From Stercorarius parasiticus (taxonomy: Eukaryota > Chordata > Aves > Charadriiformes > Stercorariidae), in the NCBI GenBank assembly GCA_013396915.1, contig VWZL01000356.1, positions 124,001 through 188,000 on the forward strand: a DNA stretch of 64,000 nt. Direction: 5' to 3'. Numbering within the stretch: the first letter of the stretch is position 1; each line of letters opens with the position of its first letter. Shown here one piece after another: positions 1 through 10,412 of this stretch. The position numbers were made by a program, and so were the translations under genes. The notes under the pieces were generated by a model. That model worked only from the letters and a program-made list of their open reading frames with translations. It ran no database searches and had not been told where the DNA came from.

Positions 1-1473
1 TGTGGACGAGATACACACAAAGTGGATTTAAGAAGGCTTACATGAATTAATTTGAAAAAGTGTCAGTTAAAAAAAATAATCTCTTTCCCCCTTTTCCCAC
101 ACTGCCACCTCTGCTCTCAGAATCTTGTCCTGCAGTAAATACCTGCTACATTGCAATATTTTTGTGAACACTGTATCATGTGGCAGAAAAACCCCTGTTG
201 GATTAGGGAACCTTGCATAAATATGGGTGGTTTTTATACTATGACATATAGCTACAGCAGCACGTAGAAATACTAATCATGGTCAAAGTCCTCATACATG
301 TGAAGTTGTTGGCAGGCTGTGCACAACGTATAAGAGACAATCACATCTGTGAAGAACTTAGAACAAAAATCAAAACAGAGAATGTTGGGGGGGGGCGGGG
401 AAAGTGTTGGAAATGTTGTCATTCCCATTTACTAGTGGGAAATACATACACAAGGTTAAACGGCATAAAGAAGCTAGGCATGTTCAAGAAGGGTTCCTGT
501 AAGTTAAGATGTTTCGGCCTCAGTTTGTCCTTAAGTGCTTCAGTTAAGGTCACTTGGAAATAAATGGCTAAATCAAAAAGAGGACATGGTGTGCCCACAA
601 CCCAGCCATACTTTGTCCTTTTTGAGCTGTCATAGTCAACCCTGATGATTTCAGTTGTGTTAACTGCAGGAAGTCAGAGAGGCTCCACTGGTAGTCCAAA
701 TATTCTGCAAGGGTAAGAGCTATTCTTTAAATGCTTCTGCATCTTCATCCCTACTACTCTTTCTCTCCATGCTACGCGATGTCATCCAGAGGGGATCTCC
801 ATTAATACACTACAATTCCTATGACTGAAAACTTCCTTTCCGATCCAGGAGGACATCCAGAGGCAAAGATGTTGTGATATGCTCATCCCCCCACCCAAAA
901 ATATTGCGAACATGGAAAGTTCCTTGGAAGGCTTTGTAAGACAACTTCACTTGGCAACTGTCATCTTCATAGATATGATGGGCATCTCAAGAAAAATGTC
1001 AATTAATTTACCAATTTTTGCTATACTGAAAAGCATGGTTAAAACTTAAAAGACAATTACTAGTTTTCTATCTCTCAAAGAAATAATGCTAATGCAATTT
1101 CTTCCGAAATAGGAGTTCAGTGAATAGGACTGTGTTACTGAAAACAAAACTCAGACTCAGCAGTATTTCTGCTACAGTAATAAAGATTACTAAGAAAAAA
1201 AAGAAAAACCCTGAAGGCCAAAAAGATTTCTATCAAATACCGTTTCACACTTTTTAGTAGGAAAGAAAAAAAAAAACCAACCACTAATGTTTAAATCAAT
1301 TCATAACAGTTAATACCAATTTTCTTGTCCCAACAAACAAACATGAATTTAAGTGATAAAGCCAGTAAAGTTTAATGTCAAAATTCAAAACAGATTAAGA
1401 ACTTTTAGACTCGTTTATCACGTGCAGGTAGATAACAAATAGAACACAAGCCATCAAGTCAGAAAATACTGTC
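1..1473. other. AT-rich non-coding DNA, nothing recognised
   Basis: No gene, exon or transposon is recognisable here. The stretch is AT-rich, with short poly-A runs near 1195-1205 and 1268-1277. A G-run of nine bases at 387-395 is followed by a C and four more G. A 94-codon open frame at 279-563 runs through this G-run and has no recognisable domain or protein-like pattern, so I treat it as chance. Confidence 0.7.
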
Positions 1474-1732
1474 ATGAATCATAGAGTCATAGGGTTGGAA
1501 GGGACCTCTGGAGATCATCCAGTCCAACCCCCTGCCAGAGCAGGGTCACCCAAAGCAGGTGGCACAGGAACGCATCCAGGCGGGTTTGGAATGTCTCCAG
1601 AGACGGAGACTCCACCACCTCTCTGGGCAGCCTGTGCCAGGGCTCTGCCACCCTCAGGGTAAAGAAGTTCCTTCTCATGTTTAGGTGGAACTTCCTGTGC
1701 TCAAGTTTGTGCCCGTTACCTCTTGTCCTAAA
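1474..1732 (-). mobile_element. CR1: CR1 LINE 3' fragment
   Basis: The left edge has the CR1 3' tip (AATCATAGAGTCATAGG) followed by the hallmark block GGTTGGAAGGGACCTCTGG and then ATCATCCAGTCCAACCCCCT. Later blocks (CCACCACCTCTCTGGGCAGC, CCCTCAGGGTAAAGAAGTTC, GTTACCTCTTGTCCT) follow in the normal CR1 order. The tip is on the left, so the element reads on the minus strand. Only about 260 bases of the 3' end remain, which is typical 5' truncation. A minus-strand frame at 1487-1741 gives the familiar spurious CR1 peptide with RLPREVVESPSLETFQTRLD. This is retrotransposon sequence, not a host gene. Confidence 0.95.
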
Positions 1733-3805
1733 AGAAAGCAAGGAATTTCATCTCACTATAGTAATGTCCCTCTTCTAGACTGCAGATTTCTGAGGTCAGC
1801 TCTATCTTTATATTTACCCTACTCACGTTACTTCATTAGAAATAACAAGCAACTAGCAACATCCCTCAAACATGTGGAAGGGTCACAGATCTAGTATTTA
1901 GTAAAAGAGCAACAGAAGGGCAAGATCCAGGTATGCACTAAACTTTCTCCATCCCTGCCCCTTCATTTCCATGGAGAGGAACCACAGGCAAGAAGGGAGC
2001 TGTGGTGTGCTCCAATAGGTCTTCTGAGCATCCGGATTAGAGACATGGAGAGTGATATAAAGCAAACTCACCCTTCACTTTAGATGCAGCTCGTGACATT
2101 ATTGGCTATTTAGAAGCAACTGTAAATTACAATTTTGAATTGTATACTCAATAGAAATACTGGCTTGCTTTCAGGAGTCATGTTTCCTCTCTGTAACTCT
2201 TCAAATGAGAATTCCCAAAAGACGTTTGGAAAGAGAACGGAGCGCATTCAAGCTTTGCGGCAAGTCACGCACTCACGCCTCTCTTGGTCAGCGTGTTCAG
2301 TCTCTGCTTCCCTGTAGGCAGTGGTAAGGTACTGGCAGCCTGGTTTAATAAAGATCAGATGCAGCTTGGGAGTGGTTCTTCTTTTCCCCCCGCTACTATT
2401 GTTTTGCTGCCAGAGAGAAATTATCTCTTGATGGTTCAACCATTTTGGAGAATTTGGATCTCAAAAGCACCACAAGCAATTGCAGGACAAGTTTTCCCTA
2501 CGTACCCAACCAATTTGCTTTAGCTTCCTTTGAAAAGCACGACTTCAGAGATGGAAAGGACAGTTAATTCTTCGTGTGTGCTGTTCTATTTAGACAATCA
2601 AGAGGGGATAATTACTGTGAATTGAGTCAGTATTTTTAATAATATTTGCCGGTGAGGAATTCTGCTGAGACCCATTCACTCATTTCAGACAGACAGATGG
2701 ATCCCAAACTGTAACAATATCCACCCACAAATAAACCAGTTTTAAATTTACTAGTGGTGGCAGGGCCCGTAGTCTCCCTGCTGAAAGTGAGTGGCGCAAC
2801 ATAAGCACATAAGGTCACAAGATCCCATTACGTCAGATCAATTAAGTGTTTTTTCACCCCACATATTCATACTGTGGCTGTATGCATCCCTATAGATCGT
2901 ATCAGTTCAACTGATTAACATACTATTAATCTTTTGAGATCTTAAACTCCTTCCTAAGTGCATATATTTGAAGTGGAAGCAGGAAGGGTCCTAAGTGAAT
3001 GTCAAAAACTTCCAGATTGGAAGTGCCTTTACAAAATATCCTATTCAGAGGCTGGCAAAGACAATTGCAAGCTAAGTGATTTTTCTGTATCCCTGCAATA
3101 CAGCCGTCCCAAGGTCAGCCCTGCAGAGACAGCAAGAAGCTCCTGCTAAGGACCAGCTGACAAGGTTTCTCTCAAGCTGTACCTGTACCTTTCATCACAG
3201 AAGATATCATGAAGAGCTAACCTAGAAAATACATAGAACATCATAACGAACTCTACAAGGAGTAATTCAAACCACTTCTAAAAGCGAATAATGTACATTA
3301 TGCATAACAAAGTAGTAGGAAATATAGGGATTAGAACTTGCTACGGGGAATTAGAATTAGGAAACAAGCAAAAGTACACTGGCAGTCACGCTCAACGCTG
3401 TCAGCTGAAGAAAAGGTACATTCTATTTCTAAAAACCTTTAAGAAAACTGCATTCGTATTTACTACAATTAACAGAATTTGACAAATTGCAATTATCAAA
3501 TCTTCCAGTGCCAAAACCAGGTTGTTGACCTCAAGTCGTCCTTCTGTTTAAAAGCTCCTGGGCAGTTTAATTTTTTCAAATCAGTTTATATAAATGTAAT
3601 GAAATAATTCTACTGAATACACACTATTAGGAGATGATATTACAGTAATAATTTGCATTTCTTTGAGTCTTATTTGCATTTGTACAAGGACAATAAGTAA
3701 CAAGAAGGCGTTGAAACAGATTTTGTTTATGTTAAAGCAGATTTTGGCTGTGCTAAATTCGGCTCTCTGCAGCTGTACCTTATCTAATACCAACAGGCTG
3801 TCTTC
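1733..3805. other. AT-rich non-coding DNA, nothing recognised
   Basis: Unique-looking AT-rich sequence. I see no coding exon, no repeat family and no RNA gene. Open frames here (for example at 2135-2317, 2284-2523 and 2636-2818) are 60-80 codons, overlap each other on both strands and lack recognisable motifs. Confidence 0.65.
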
Positions 3806-3942
3806 ACAGAATCACAGAATGGTGGAGGTTGGGAGGGAACTCCAGACATCTTCATCCAATCCCCTTGCTCAAGCAGGGCCACCTAGAGGCATTTGCCCAG
3901 CACCATGTGCAGACGACTTCTGAATATCTCCAAGAATGGAGT
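3806..3942 (-). mobile_element. CR1: CR1 LINE 3' fragment, diverged
   Basis: It starts with a CR1-type tip (ACAGAATCACAGAATGG), then a diverged GGAGGTTGGGAGGGAACTCC block, the CAAGCAGGGCCACCTAGAG block, and a stretch resembling the CR1 segment that reads 'gaatatctccaa' followed by 'ggagac'. Order and orientation fit the minus strand. About 135 bases remain. It lies 70 bases from another minus-strand CR1 tail of a different sequence type, so these are probably two separate insertions. Confidence 0.88.
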
Positions 3943-4011
3943 GTGTGTTTCTTTGGTTTTCCCCACATCTCAGTTACATATACATATAATTTGAGAACAT
4001 GTGAATATAGA

Positions 4012-4213
4012 TCATAGAATCATAGAATCTTCATGGTTGGAAAGGACCTTTGAGATCATCGAGTCCAACCATACACACACAAAAAAAAACCCGCTACGAT
4101 CTCTGTCACTACAGCATGCCCTGAAGTGCCAAATCTACAATCATCATCTTCCAGATGCATTTTAAAACATCCCAAAGCAGAATCATGCCGCTTGTTCCAA
4201 TGCGGTTGGCCAC
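4012..4213 (-). mobile_element. CR1: CR1 LINE 3' fragment interrupted by CA/A tract
   Basis: Two copies of the CR1 tip (ATCATAGAATCATAGAATC) are followed by GGTTGGAAAGGACCTTTGAG and ATCATCGAGTCCAACCAT, the form seen in the CR1 group with an 'aaccatcaacctaacactgcc' sequence downstream. Where that downstream block is expected there is a CA-repeat and A-run at about 4071-4090. The recognisable order then resumes (CATGCCCTGAAGTGCCAAAT, CTTGTTCCAATGC). The right half is strongly diverged, so the boundary near 4213 is approximate. Confidence 0.85.
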
Positions 4214-4469
4214 AGATAGACCTGATTAATCATATTCACCCACCTACACCAAAATTAATACTGCTTTTGCAGTTTCAGGTGTAGAATATCTCATGATAGG
4301 TAAAATCAGTCTGGAAGAAAACATATCCTCTGCAAACATGCATCCAAAACAAATAAGTGATCCCAAGGTTTTTTGAGATTCCAAAATTTCTTTCATGGAA
4401 ATTTACCAGTCTGACAGGATATGACGTCATGGTTCCCAGATATCAGTAACAGCACAATATTTCAAAAAT
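4214..4469. other. unique non-coding DNA with a CRE palindrome
   Basis: No gene is recognised. The stretch separates the CR1 cluster on its left from a GC-richer islet on its right and contains the palindromic motif annotated at 4421-4430. Confidence 0.6.
4421..4430. promoter_or_regulatory. Perfect CRE palindrome (candidate CREB/ATF site)
   Basis: The ten bases ATGACGTCAT form a perfect palindrome containing the full cAMP-response element TGACGTCA. Full CREs contain a CpG and are depleted in vertebrate non-coding DNA. It is a single site with no visible promoter, TATA box or gene beside it, so function is only possible. Confidence 0.3.
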
Positions 4470-4870
4470 GCTTTTGCCCCTTTCTCTGTGCTGTCCTGTA
4501 TGGTGTTTGTCAAGCCACCCCTTTTCCTCTGCATCCATGTCCCATCTCCAGCCCCTCAGTCTCTACCTTGGCTTGGTGCAGGGCTCATTCGACATCTCCT
4601 CTGTACCAGTGGCTGAGAGGAAGAGGAGATGGAGGCAAACCACACTTCCCCATCCAGCAGCCATCCTCCCTGTCTCAGGAAAGCACCAGGGCAAGGCATG
4701 CACCATACACCTACCCATCTGGTGAAGGATGAGGGGATCTGCAGAGCTGGAGGAGAAGAGCAGGGGGAAGAAGCTGAGGTGCAGCAGAAGTCCTGAAGAC
4801 AGGGTGGAGGAAGGGCAGGCTCCCACCAACGTCTTCCACAGCAATCTCCATCTTGAAAGCAAGTTCCCAC
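4470..4870. other. GC-richer islet with overlapping chance frames
   Basis: This stretch is clearly richer in G and C than its flanks, so stop codons are scarce and five frames of 85-104 codons are open on both strands at once (4421-4732 and 4468-4725 plus; 4556-4870, 4563-4862 and 4711-4998 minus). None has a recognisable domain, and mutual overlap in several frames points to composition rather than coding. An old, unrecognised repeat is the main alternative. Confidence 0.45.
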
Positions 4871-5264
4871 AAGTAAGACTCAGCTTCCAGTGACAGAGGA
4901 TGGGTTAAGCGAGAGAAGAAACCCTGACTATAACCTCCTGTGTAGCCCTCTATCCCTATGGATTCCTCATCCAAAAAGGCATAATAGTACTGTGACACTT
5001 GGTGGGTATTTTAATATCAATATAACACCAGATTCAAATGGGTTTGCTTTATCTCATCCTCTGCTTCCTCTGTGCCGGAAGTAAAACTGCCAGAAGATAT
5101 CGAAAGGATTATTCAGATGCTGTTACCACTCTTACTGAAACCAGAAATTTCAGAACTTCCTAATTCATGGCTGCAGTCTGGCAGCTGCATTCCTTATTTC
5201 AGTTTCTCTTCACAGTCAGAATTGAAGGAAAATGAAATACTTGTTTTGTTTGAAATTTAGTGTT

Positions 5265-5297
5265 AAACCCAAAGATTAATAAATAAGCTTTGGGTTT
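5265..5297. repeat. Perfect 10-bp inverted repeat, 13-base spacer
   Basis: AAACCCAAAG at 5265-5274 is the exact reverse complement of CTTTGGGTTT at 5288-5297, separated by an AT-rich 13-base spacer. It could form a small hairpin but is too short for a typical pre-microRNA. It may also be chance. Confidence 0.7.
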
Positions 5298-5499
5298 CGT
5301 CTAAATGTTTTGTGACTGTTTCTACTTATTCTATAATTTATGCAAACAAAATAAATGATACCGTAAAAGAAACACTAGAAATTAAAAAATGAAAATTGAG
5401 TATTTCCACTTTTTTCTACAGTATGATTTATCAATGTCACTCCCAGAGACTGCTCAGTTGAATAAATTGCCTCTTCCCAATGGGGAAGGGAAAGATGAT

Positions 5500-5524
5500 A
5501 AAAAACAAAACAAAACAAAAAAAC
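5500..5524 (+). repeat. AAAAC simple repeat
   Basis: Several units of AAAAC in an A/C-rich run, continuing into a short CCAACCACACCC segment. It is a simple-sequence tract of the kind seen repeatedly in this window. Confidence 0.85.
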
Positions 5525-6904
5525 CAACCACACCCACAGAATCTGTGGTAGCAGCATTCATTAATTTTTAAAGCAACGATAAAAATAGGCAAATAACTCC
5601 TTTTATTTATATTGTCTTCTAGAATTCCGCACTATTTCACTGACACGGGACCTGACTAAGGAATGGATCTGCTTCAGCAAAACCCTTCTAAGTATATTTT
5701 TTTTCCCATGCTTATATAAAGGCTTTATTGGATAAAATTTCCGTAGCTTTCTGTTTGAAGTTACACAGTAAAATTCACTTAAGGAGTAAAGTTCAGGACC
5801 ACACACTTGTATTTTGGTTTGAATTTCCTTCTGGACATACTTGGCTTGTAAAACATTAAACAATCAGAAAGTCAAATCTTCATACTATCACCTCATCTTT
5901 TCCCACCTTCAAGGTGGAAAGAGAACAATAATTCAATCTAATTAAGTTTTTTAAATAATGTGTTTAATAGCGCAAGGTAGCTCTTAAATGATTTAGGAAT
6001 TCTTAAGTGGCAGAACGGTCTTTTCACTTTTTATCTAGCTGTGATAAATCGAATGCAGGTTTTGCAGGGGAAAAATAAAGAGCAATGTCACTTGATACAC
6101 ACCTTCTTTCGGGTACGTGTGCGTAGGCTCAGTGCCAACCTAATTAAAAACAAGGTAGAAACAGTGCATTCCATGATGTAGTCTGACATGTCCTTTCTAC
6201 ATGCCCAACCGAGGATAACCTTTCTTCACCTACTGAACTGAGAAACTTTTTATAGTTCAAGAGAAAAAGGAAAATGCCGTTTTAACATTTAAAATGAACT
6301 CCTATTAACCTAGAACCACAGAGTGCCTTTTTATTAATGAGTATCCTGTAGCTCAAACATCATTCAAACATTTTGTCGTTTATTAATTCGTCTCACAGTT
6401 AATTACATGCAGTAGTTTCCGTATGTGCTCTTATATAGCTTCACTTTATAAAATACTCTAAGCTTATTCATCTGTGTACACTGTCTGAGTGTTTGGAAAC
6501 ATAAGATACAGCACCAAATACCATGCATTAACCTCACCATTGTAACTGCTCTTAGGCTATTGCCAAATTAACCCTAGTGCCAGGTTATAGACCTCTAATA
6601 CTGAATGTTCCCTCCTCATCAAAACGTAGAAATGAGATGAAAAAAAAACTCTTTTTCCGTTTCTGTAAACAAGGACTAGACCTTGCGTGATACCAGAGAG
6701 ACAGATAGCAATTTTCTGCACGTGAAAACACATGAATTTCAGCTGGTGTAACTCAGTCTAACACAAGTGAAATCATGGTAATTAAACCTGTTAGTAGAGT
6801 GAAGGATCTGCTCCATAAATTCGACGGTGTCTCTTGCTTGATAAATAAACTAAAATAATAGCAATCATGTGATGGAATAGCAATTTACACTTGCCTTTTC
6901 ACAG

Positions 6905-7180
6905 CACTTTACACACAGTAATTGCTTCTCTGCAGTGGTTCATCACCTTCATTGTAACAGCAAGTGCCATCACTTCCAGCCCCCCCCCTCTATCTTCCTA
7001 AAACAGGATGTGCACCATGAGCACCACTGAGCTCTCCAATTAATCATGACAATTAATCATGGAACTCGGCACTTTCATAATAGCTTTCGTCTCCACAGTG
7101 CCTTGTAAACATGCACAAGAACAGTGCGTTGAGCTAGATGAGCAATAATTATTATCCTCCATTTCCAGCTAGAACCGAGT
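6905..7180 (-). mobile_element. Possible ancient MIR-like SINE
   Basis: Parts of this stretch resemble the mammalian-wide interspersed repeat (MIR) read on the minus strand: CAGCACTTTACACACAGTAA near 6903, AGTGCCTTGTAAACATGCAC near 7099 and ATTATTATCCTCCATTTCCA near 7148. MIRs predate amniotes, so bird remnants are expected to be old and diverged. The order is only partly convincing and the 13-bp tandem duplication interrupts it. Treat this as a suggestion. Confidence 0.25.
7037..7062. repeat. 13-bp tandem duplication
   Basis: CAATTAATCATGA is followed directly by CAATTAATCATGG. Only the last base differs, so it is probably a recent local duplication. Each unit contains ATTAAT, a homeodomain-like core. 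Confidence 0.9.
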
Positions 7181-7990
7181 TCTGCCCAGGAGAGCTCTGT
7201 ACAGGATGGTGCTTCCTCTCCCTCCCCAACCCAGCCCCGTGCTACACCACCTCCTGCAATTGGTTAACCCTCCTATAGCTGGGGTCTAGAGCTCGTCCTT
7301 CCCACATGAAGTATTCCAGGAAAATGGATACGCTCTACATTTTTCCAAAGTTTTTTCCCCCCAGTTTAACACCAGCTAAGCAAATAACTCTTCCGCTATT
7401 CATACCAGGTCCTAATGTACCCCCTCGCTTTAGGTTAGAAATAGCCTCCTCTTATCAAAATTAACAGCTTTCTGCTGTATCAGGTGTTGTTGCAAAGTAC
7501 CAGTCTTTACCTTCTCTCAAAAAGGAATGTCTTATGAAAAGCAGCGAGACCCTGAAAAAGCACGTGTTAAAAAAAATTAACAAAAGTAATGCCATCGCAC
7601 TAAAAAAAAAGGTGCTGCAGCGAATACGAGACAAAAGTTCATTGCCCAGAACGGAGAGAAACTTCCAAGTTTCCTTCAGCTCCCATCACGAAGGATAGCT
7701 TTTGATTAGCTAATATAATTTCAGAAGACAATATTTTGTCTCAACAGAAGTTTCCTACTGGAAAATGTCAACACTGGCAATTTTTTTTTAATTTCCAATT
7801 TTGAAGGTGCAAAAGGATTTTCATTTCACTTTCGTCAAAGTGCTTGTCATTTCCTGGATTTTTAGGATTTCCCCTACACAGCCAAGCCTGCAACCTGCCC
7901 CCAAGAAAAAGGAAATATAAAAAAATTGGCTTGCGGTTTCCCACTAAGTTTTTCATATGTTTTGAAAAACCCTTTTGTCTCTTTATTCCA

Positions 7991-8078
7991 GGATAAGAAA
8001 GACAAGATAAAAAAAATTTTTTTAAAAAAAAAAGAAAAGAAGAACAAGAAAAAGAAAAAAGATAAAAGCAAAATAATT
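7991..8078 (+). repeat. A/G-rich low-complexity tract
   Basis: A purine-rich run made almost wholly of A with scattered G, with one T-run in the middle (about 8017-8023). Lysine- or phenylalanine-rich open frames on the two strands (7926-8111 plus, 7874-8071 minus) are artefacts of this composition. Confidence 0.9.
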
Positions 8079-8309
8079 AATCTGAAACAAAGCGAAATAA
8101 CTGAAACTTAAGAGCTTGTCACTGCACTGAAAAGGCCCTGCTTCATCCCCAGTGGGCCTGATTCTGTGACACCATCGCTGACCTTGGCTTCAGCTGCCCG
8201 AGCTCATTGTTCTGACTTGCCACGAGAACTGCCCACCTCCTCCTGCCCGCGCACTGCAGGTGCACAGGCTTGCAAACCAGACATATGGTGCATGTGTAAT
8301 TTTTTGCTT

Positions 8310-8333
8310 ATTAATTACCTTGCGGTAATTAAT
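8310..8333. repeat. Perfect 10-bp inverted repeat with 4-base loop
   Basis: ATTAATTACC at 8310-8319 and GGTAATTAAT at 8324-8333 are exact reverse complements around TTGC. Each arm contains TAATTA, the core bound by many paired-class homeodomain proteins. It could be a hairpin, a divergent pair of homeodomain sites, or chance in AT-rich DNA. Confidence 0.75.
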
Positions 8334-9694
8334 TAAAAATCTCATCTCAAGCTGCTGACTTGCACTTCTCTGGTTAAGTGAGGTCAAAAGATTCAGAAAC
8401 TGGGGGGGGGTGATGTTTTCCCAGACCAGCTGGCTTGCTGAACTCAAGCAGTCCATAGCCTTTGAATAGCAGTTGCTACTCTTCAAGGTTTGGAAGGAGA
8501 AAACCTGTGAAGATCTGCTACTCTACAGCCCGATATTTTTGATGTCCAATGGTAAGCGTAGAAAGAGCCTCAAGAAAGAAGTTGAATGTGAATTTAATGG
8601 AATATAAAGTCTATCAACCTAGAAATCGTTCTAGGAGTCAGTATGGTTCACTTTTTTCCAAGACCTAACGCTTCACTTGCTTCCCCCTCGCCGCTGGGTA
8701 TTTATGGTGTACTTTTGTTCTCCAACAGCAGTAAATTTGTGTTTACCCCCCATGGCATTTGGGGAGGAAATGAACAGAGGATGAGAAGGTGGAAAGCAAG
8801 GCTCTGTGAATTGCTCCACCTTTCCTTGATGGTGTCAGTCTCTTGCACCAAGGCATTATACTCTTTCCGACTTGCTCACCCATCTGAAGCCTTCGTACAT
8901 CTTTCTCCCAATAAAGCACGTTCTGATGTGTAAACCAATACCAATTTGATGCCTTGTTTGCACCCAGTCACTGCACCACTAGCGCTGAGCTCATTAACGC
9001 AGTGTGATGTGCTCAAAGTCCAAAAAGCCTCTGAAATGCAACCGTGTTCCATGTGTGACTTCCTCTCTTCCTCACCTTCTGACAGTGCGCTATTTCTCTG
9101 CTTTCCCCAATAAAATCCCACCCAGAGCTTAGCTTCTCCATGTGGCATCGAAACACCTCAACTTTCCTCCTGACTTCAGAACAAAATTCTGACTTCAGAG
9201 TCACAAAAAAGCAGTAAGAAAAAAAAGTCAGGCAAGGGAAAGAACTAAACCTTTTGGAAAAGGAAATGTTTGTGACGAAATATGGTTGTTCTCCTTAGCA
9301 CAAACGCTAGATTAGAAGTGACAGCAGCCAGTAACCATAAAATAGAGAGTAGAGAAATTGATAGCAATCTGGAAACTTTAAAGGGCAGAGAAGGAAAGAG
9401 GGAAAAAAAGCAATAATATTTTAGATAAGAGGTGTCTGGTAGAAAGCAATAAGCAATCACATTTCATACTGGGGGGTCTGGAAAGAAGACAGTGCCAGAT
9501 GCTACTGTGTGAAATGGAAAATCAAGGATGGCAAAAAGCACATAAAATATGCACCATGTGAAAAATCAGACATGTTATTACTTAAAGGCTAAGTGTTGCT
9601 ATGGATTTGAAGATAGTAGCTGAAACAAAGCTTTTTATGGATAAAATGTATTTTACTTTGTGTCTGCATTCATACATATTGTTCTGTCCATCAT

Positions 9695-10412
9695 TGCCTC
9701 CTACAGCTGGGGGGAATAATCCCATGCACCAGTACAGACAGGACAGACTGGCTGGAAAGCAACTCTTCAGAGAAGGATCGGAGGGGTCCTGATGGACAAG
9801 AACTTGAATGTGACCCAGCAGTGTGCATTTGCACAAAGGCAGCCAACAGCATCCCGGGCTGCATGAGAAAAACCATTGCCAGCAGATCAAGGGAAGAGAA
9901 CCTTCCCCTCTACTCAGCGCCGGTGAGACACATCTGGAGTGCTGGGTCCAGTTCTGGGGTCTCCGGTGAAAGACAGACATGGACAGACTGGAGCAGGTCC
10001 AGCAAAGGGCCATGAACATGAAGGGACTGGAGCATCTGAGATGTGAGGGGAGGCTGAGGGAGCTGGGACTGTTCAGCCTGGAGAAGAGGTGGCTCAGGGT
10101 GGGTTTTATCCATGTAAAGGAGTAAAGGAGACAAAGCCAGACGCTTCTCAGTGGTGCCCAGTCAGAAAACAAGAGGCAATGGGCACAATTTGATATACAG
10201 GGATTCCACTTAAACATAAGAAAACACATTTTCACTGTGATGACGGTGAACATACTGTGCAGAGAGGTTGTGGAGTCTCCATCTGTGGAGACAGATAAAA
10301 CCTGACTTGGTCCCGAGCAACCAGCTATCACTGACCCTGCTCTGAGCAGGGGAGTCAGAGCAGGTGACCTGCAGAGGTGCCTTTCAACCTCGGCCGTTCT
10401 GTGGTTTTGTGA
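9695..10412 (+). mobile_element. CR1: CR1 LINE 3' fragment, longest copy in the window
   Basis: CR1 blocks appear in order on the plus strand: GACTGGCTGGAAAGCA, TCCTGATGGACAAGAACTTG, TGACCCAGCAGTGTGCATTT, CATCCCGGGCTGCATGAG, CTTCCCCTCTACTCAGCGCC, ACATCTGGAGTGCTGGGTCC, GGGACTGGAGCATCTGAGAT, TGTTCAGCCTGGAGAAGAGG, AGAGAGGTTGTGGAGTCTCC. It ends in the 3' tip CCGTTCTGTGGTTTTGTGAC. It covers the segment downstream of the reverse-transcriptase core and the 3' untranslated part. No intact endonuclease or reverse transcriptase is present. A 249-codon minus-strand frame (9582-10331) runs mostly antisense through it and is not a gene. Small deletions are evident near the 3' part. Confidence 0.96.

Larger units (their letters stand above)
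4871..9694. other. unique AT-rich DNA with small repeats, no gene
   Basis: No coding exon is recognised across this stretch. It holds the small inverted repeats, tandem duplication, purine-rich tract and possible MIR listed separately, a C-run of nine at 6980-6988 and a G-run of nine at 8402-8410. The frames at 5603-5863 (minus), 8190-8486 (minus) and 8643-8933 (plus) are 86-98 codons without recognisable features. Confidence 0.6.

Noticed and set aside
7874..8111. Lysine-rich and phenylalanine-rich frames on opposite strands
   Set aside because: They come from the A/G-rich low-complexity tract.
8906..8920. AATAAA polyadenylation signal near the end of the 8643-8933 frame
   Set aside because: AATAAA is common by chance in AT-rich DNA and the frame has no recognisable coding features.
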